DNA of 64,000 nucleotides from Alphaproteobacteria bacterium Ga0077535 (lineage in GTDB: Bacteria > Pseudomonadota > Alphaproteobacteria > Caulobacterales > Aquidulcibacteraceae), in the NCBI GenBank assembly GCA_001464425.1, contig LNEK01000035.1, positions 1 to 64,000 of the forward strand, in the 5' to 3' direction. Numbering within the stretch: the stretch's first letter is position 1; each line of letters opens with the position of its first letter. Positions 62,694 through 64,000 of this stretch are shown here, in pieces. The position numbers and the translations under genes are program-made. The notes below the pieces were generated by a model. That model worked only from the letters and a program-made list of their open reading frames with translations, had not been told where the DNA came from and searched no databases.

Positions 62694-63422
62694 ATGAACG
62701 GAAGAGTCTCTGAGTCTGCGGCCCTAGCTCCTGCCCTTAGCGGCGGGAGCGTAAGCCGCAGCGGCTTGGCGCTCTTAGCCGCCGCTTCTGTTGCGCTGGC
62801 GGCGTTCGTCGCGCCGCCTCTAGCTTTGCTCCTGCTAGCCGGCTTTGCAGCTTACGTGCTGATGCGCGTCGATACGCTTCGCATCGATTTCGCCTCGCTC
62901 GCTGGGCCGGCGTTCGCCGCGATCGCCGTAGGCGCCATTCTTGGTCTGGCGAGCGGCATCGGCGTTCTGTTTGTTTGGCGGATGTATTGCGACACGCGCT
63001 GGAGCGTGCGTGAAGCGGCTCGGCTTGCCGAAGCTGCTGGACGCCCGGTTGAGACGTCCTGGCAGTCACTAGCGCATGCGTGGCTGACGCCATTCTATGG
63101 CTTGACGCTGGTTGCGTATAACGCGCCGCACATGATTGCGGGCCTGCCGCTCGATCTGCCGCATGTGCCGATCTTCGTGCCGATGATCGCAGGCGCGCTC
63201 GCTGTGGGCGCGACATTCGATTGGGCGCTGCAGCGCGCGGCGGATTGGCGTCTGGGCGATTTGGCCAAGGCGCCGGCGGCGCACTTGCTGGCGCACCACG
63301 TCATTTTCCTGGCCGCGTTCGGCTTCGGGCTTGATCTTTCAGCCGGGATTTTCGCGCTGATGGCCTGGCGGCTCGCGCACACGGCGCTGGCGCGTCAGGC
63401 GAGCTTCACGGCCGTTCCGTAA
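62694..63422 (+). CDS. Hypothetical multi-spanning membrane protein
   Basis: 242 residues with about five hydrophobic segments and a basic-polar N-terminus. Central region WQSLAHAWLTPFYGLTL lies between them. No family recognised. Its 3' end overlaps the convergent YbjQ-like gene by 28 bases. Confidence 0.65.
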   Translation: MNGRVSESAALAPALSGGSVSRSGLALLAAASVALAAFVAPPLALLLLAGFAAYVLMRVDTLRIDFASLAGPAFAAIAVGAILGLASGIGVLFVWRMYCDTRWSVREAARLAEAAGRPVETSWQSLAHAWLTPFYGLTLVAYNAPHMIAGLPLDLPHVPIFVPMIAGALAVGATFDWALQRAADWRLGDLAKAPAAHLLAHHVIFLAAFGFGLDLSAGIFALMAWRLAHTALARQASFTAVP

Positions 63423-63712
63423 GCCAACACTTCCGTCGCTTGGCCTTGGCCGGCGTCGGTGGTTTCAAAACGCACGCCAATCACAGCATCGGCGCCGAGC
63501 GATTGGGCGTGCTGGACCATGCGGTCGAGCGCCTGCTCGCGGCTTTCGGCCAAGAGCTTGGTGTATTCGTGGATCTCACCGCCAACGATCATGCGCAGGC
63601 CCGCGACGATGTCGCGGCCGATGAAGCGTGAGCGCACGACGTTGCCGCGCACCAGCCCCAAGTGCTGCGCGACGGTGCGGCCGTGAACGTCGAACGTGGT
63701 GGAAATGATCAT
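63395..63712 (-). CDS. YbjQ family (UPF0145) protein
   Basis: 105 residues from the ATG at 63712, with GGAG six bases upstream. FDVHGRTVAQHLGLVRGNVVRSRFIGRDI and the MVQHAQSLGADAVIGVRFET segment match YbjQ proteins, which form pentamers of unknown function, sometimes called heavy-metal-binding. Possible cotranscription with the next minus-strand gene, 13 bases away. Confidence 0.9.
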   Translation of the reverse strand: MIISTTFDVHGRTVAQHLGLVRGNVVRSRFIGRDIVAGLRMIVGGEIHEYTKLLAESREQALDRMVQHAQSLGADAVIGVRFETTDAGQGQATEVLAYGTAVKLA

Positions 63713-63725
63713 GCTGCGCTCCGAA

Positions 63726-63983
63726 TCAACGCTCAACGTCACGATAGCGCTTTTCTTCGGCGCCGCCGCTTTGATCGGCGATGACCTGGATGATCATCCA
63801 GACGCCGCCGACGAGCATCATGATAAAACCAACAAGGCCAGCTGCGCCAATGGCGATGGCTGAAAGCAGGCTGCCGGCGATAAGCACAGGATCGCCGCCG
63901 CTGAACGCCGCGCCAATCACCGCGCCGATGCCGAGGACATACGCCAGCACGCAAAGCCCCGCACCGATGCAGAAGCAAAGCAT
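63726..63983 (-). CDS. Small membrane protein upstream of ybjQ-like gene
   Basis: 85 residues with two transmembrane helices (about 3-30 and 39-68) and a short polar, charged tail (DQSGGAEEKRYRDVER). No family recognised. Its start is 17 bases from the window edge and has no clear ribosome-binding site, so a longer protein cannot be excluded. Confidence 0.6.
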   Translation of the reverse strand: MLCFCIGAGLCVLAYVLGIGAVIGAAFSGGDPVLIAGSLLSAIAIGAAGLVGFIMMLVGGVWMIIQVIADQSGGAEEKRYRDVER

Positions 63984-64000
63984 GGCGCTGTTTGAACGGC

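Noticed and set aside
1-64000. Search for tRNA, rRNA, CRISPR, IS elements and integrase sites
   Set aside because: No cloverleaf-like T-loop pattern, no repeat-spacer arrays, no transposase or integrase frames were seen by eye; a covariance search could still find a small RNA.

Overview
The window reads as a chromosomal segment of a free-living, flagellated, high-GC alphaproteobacterium, most probably in the Caulobacterales (Caulobacter / Hyphomonadaceae side). Grounds: a CckA hybrid kinase directly downstream of fliQ-fliR-flhB, an exact TTAA-N7-TTAAC (CtrA-type) box in the flagellar promoter region, a GTTC-N7-GTTC (alphaproteobacterial LexA) box upstream of recA, a UrcA-family protein, a DUF4170/inositol-phosphatase pair, and a eukaryote-like NADP isocitrate dehydrogenase. 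Nearly all genes share the same GC-rich codon style. I see no rRNA, tRNA, prophage, integrase, transposase or CRISPR array.

Layout. 0.2-6.2 kb: lipoprotein, MAPEG protein, then pmbA / inositol-phosphatase / DUF4170 / MsbA-like ABC exporter as one collinear block, and a UrcA protein with a terminator. 6.3-12.6 kb: DEAD-box helicase, Cys-rich copper-type four-helix protein, Sel1/prolyl-hydroxylase fusion, TrmJ-type methyltransferase and icd. 12.8-21.8 kb: acetyltransferases, enoyl-CoA hydratase, alaS, glyoxalase-like protein, recA with its SOS box, pirin. 21.8-29.3 kb: cell-cycle and flagellar cluster, cckA-flhB-fliR-fliQ and fliP-fliO on the minus strand, and flgB-flgC-fliE diverging on the plus strand from a region with CtrA-type sites. 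29.4-31.8 kb: DUF1328 protein, an interspersed GC-rich repeat, a 36-residue basic protein, and a HigBA-type toxin-antitoxin pair with a nearly consensus promoter overlapped by inverted repeats. 31.9-43.4 kb: the isoprenoid set dxs, ispA and xseB, usually contiguous, here broken up by a prolyl oligopeptidase, a TIR-domain membrane protein and a repeat beta-protein, followed by a histidine phosphatase and a histone-deacetylase-like amidohydrolase. 43.4-49.9 kb: PepSY proteins around an OmpR-type two-component system, an M1 aminopeptidase and a duplicated-domain secreted protein. 49.9-55.6 kb: enoyl-CoA hydratase/MarR, an ABC-2 exporter, and a DNA exonuclease-ligase pair ending in a long palindrome. 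55.6-64 kb: arylsulfatase, CreA, a chalcone-isomerase-like protein, a tandem esterase, DUF3995, a short-chain dehydrogenase, and small membrane or secreted proteins.

Three genes within about 10 kb (DUF2855 near 34.35 kb, a beta-repeat protein near 40.03 kb, a PepSY protein near 43.96 kb) each need a single-base shift to give an intact product. This is either true decay or phase variation, or indel errors in the assembly. The most unusual items are the membrane-anchored TIR-like protein (38.7-39.9 kb), the tandem esterase whose first domain carries Asp in place of the nucleophilic Ser (58.6-60.4 kb), and the CtrA-type sites lying next to the gene of CckA, the kinase that controls CtrA. I found no clearly new multi-gene defence or metabolic system.
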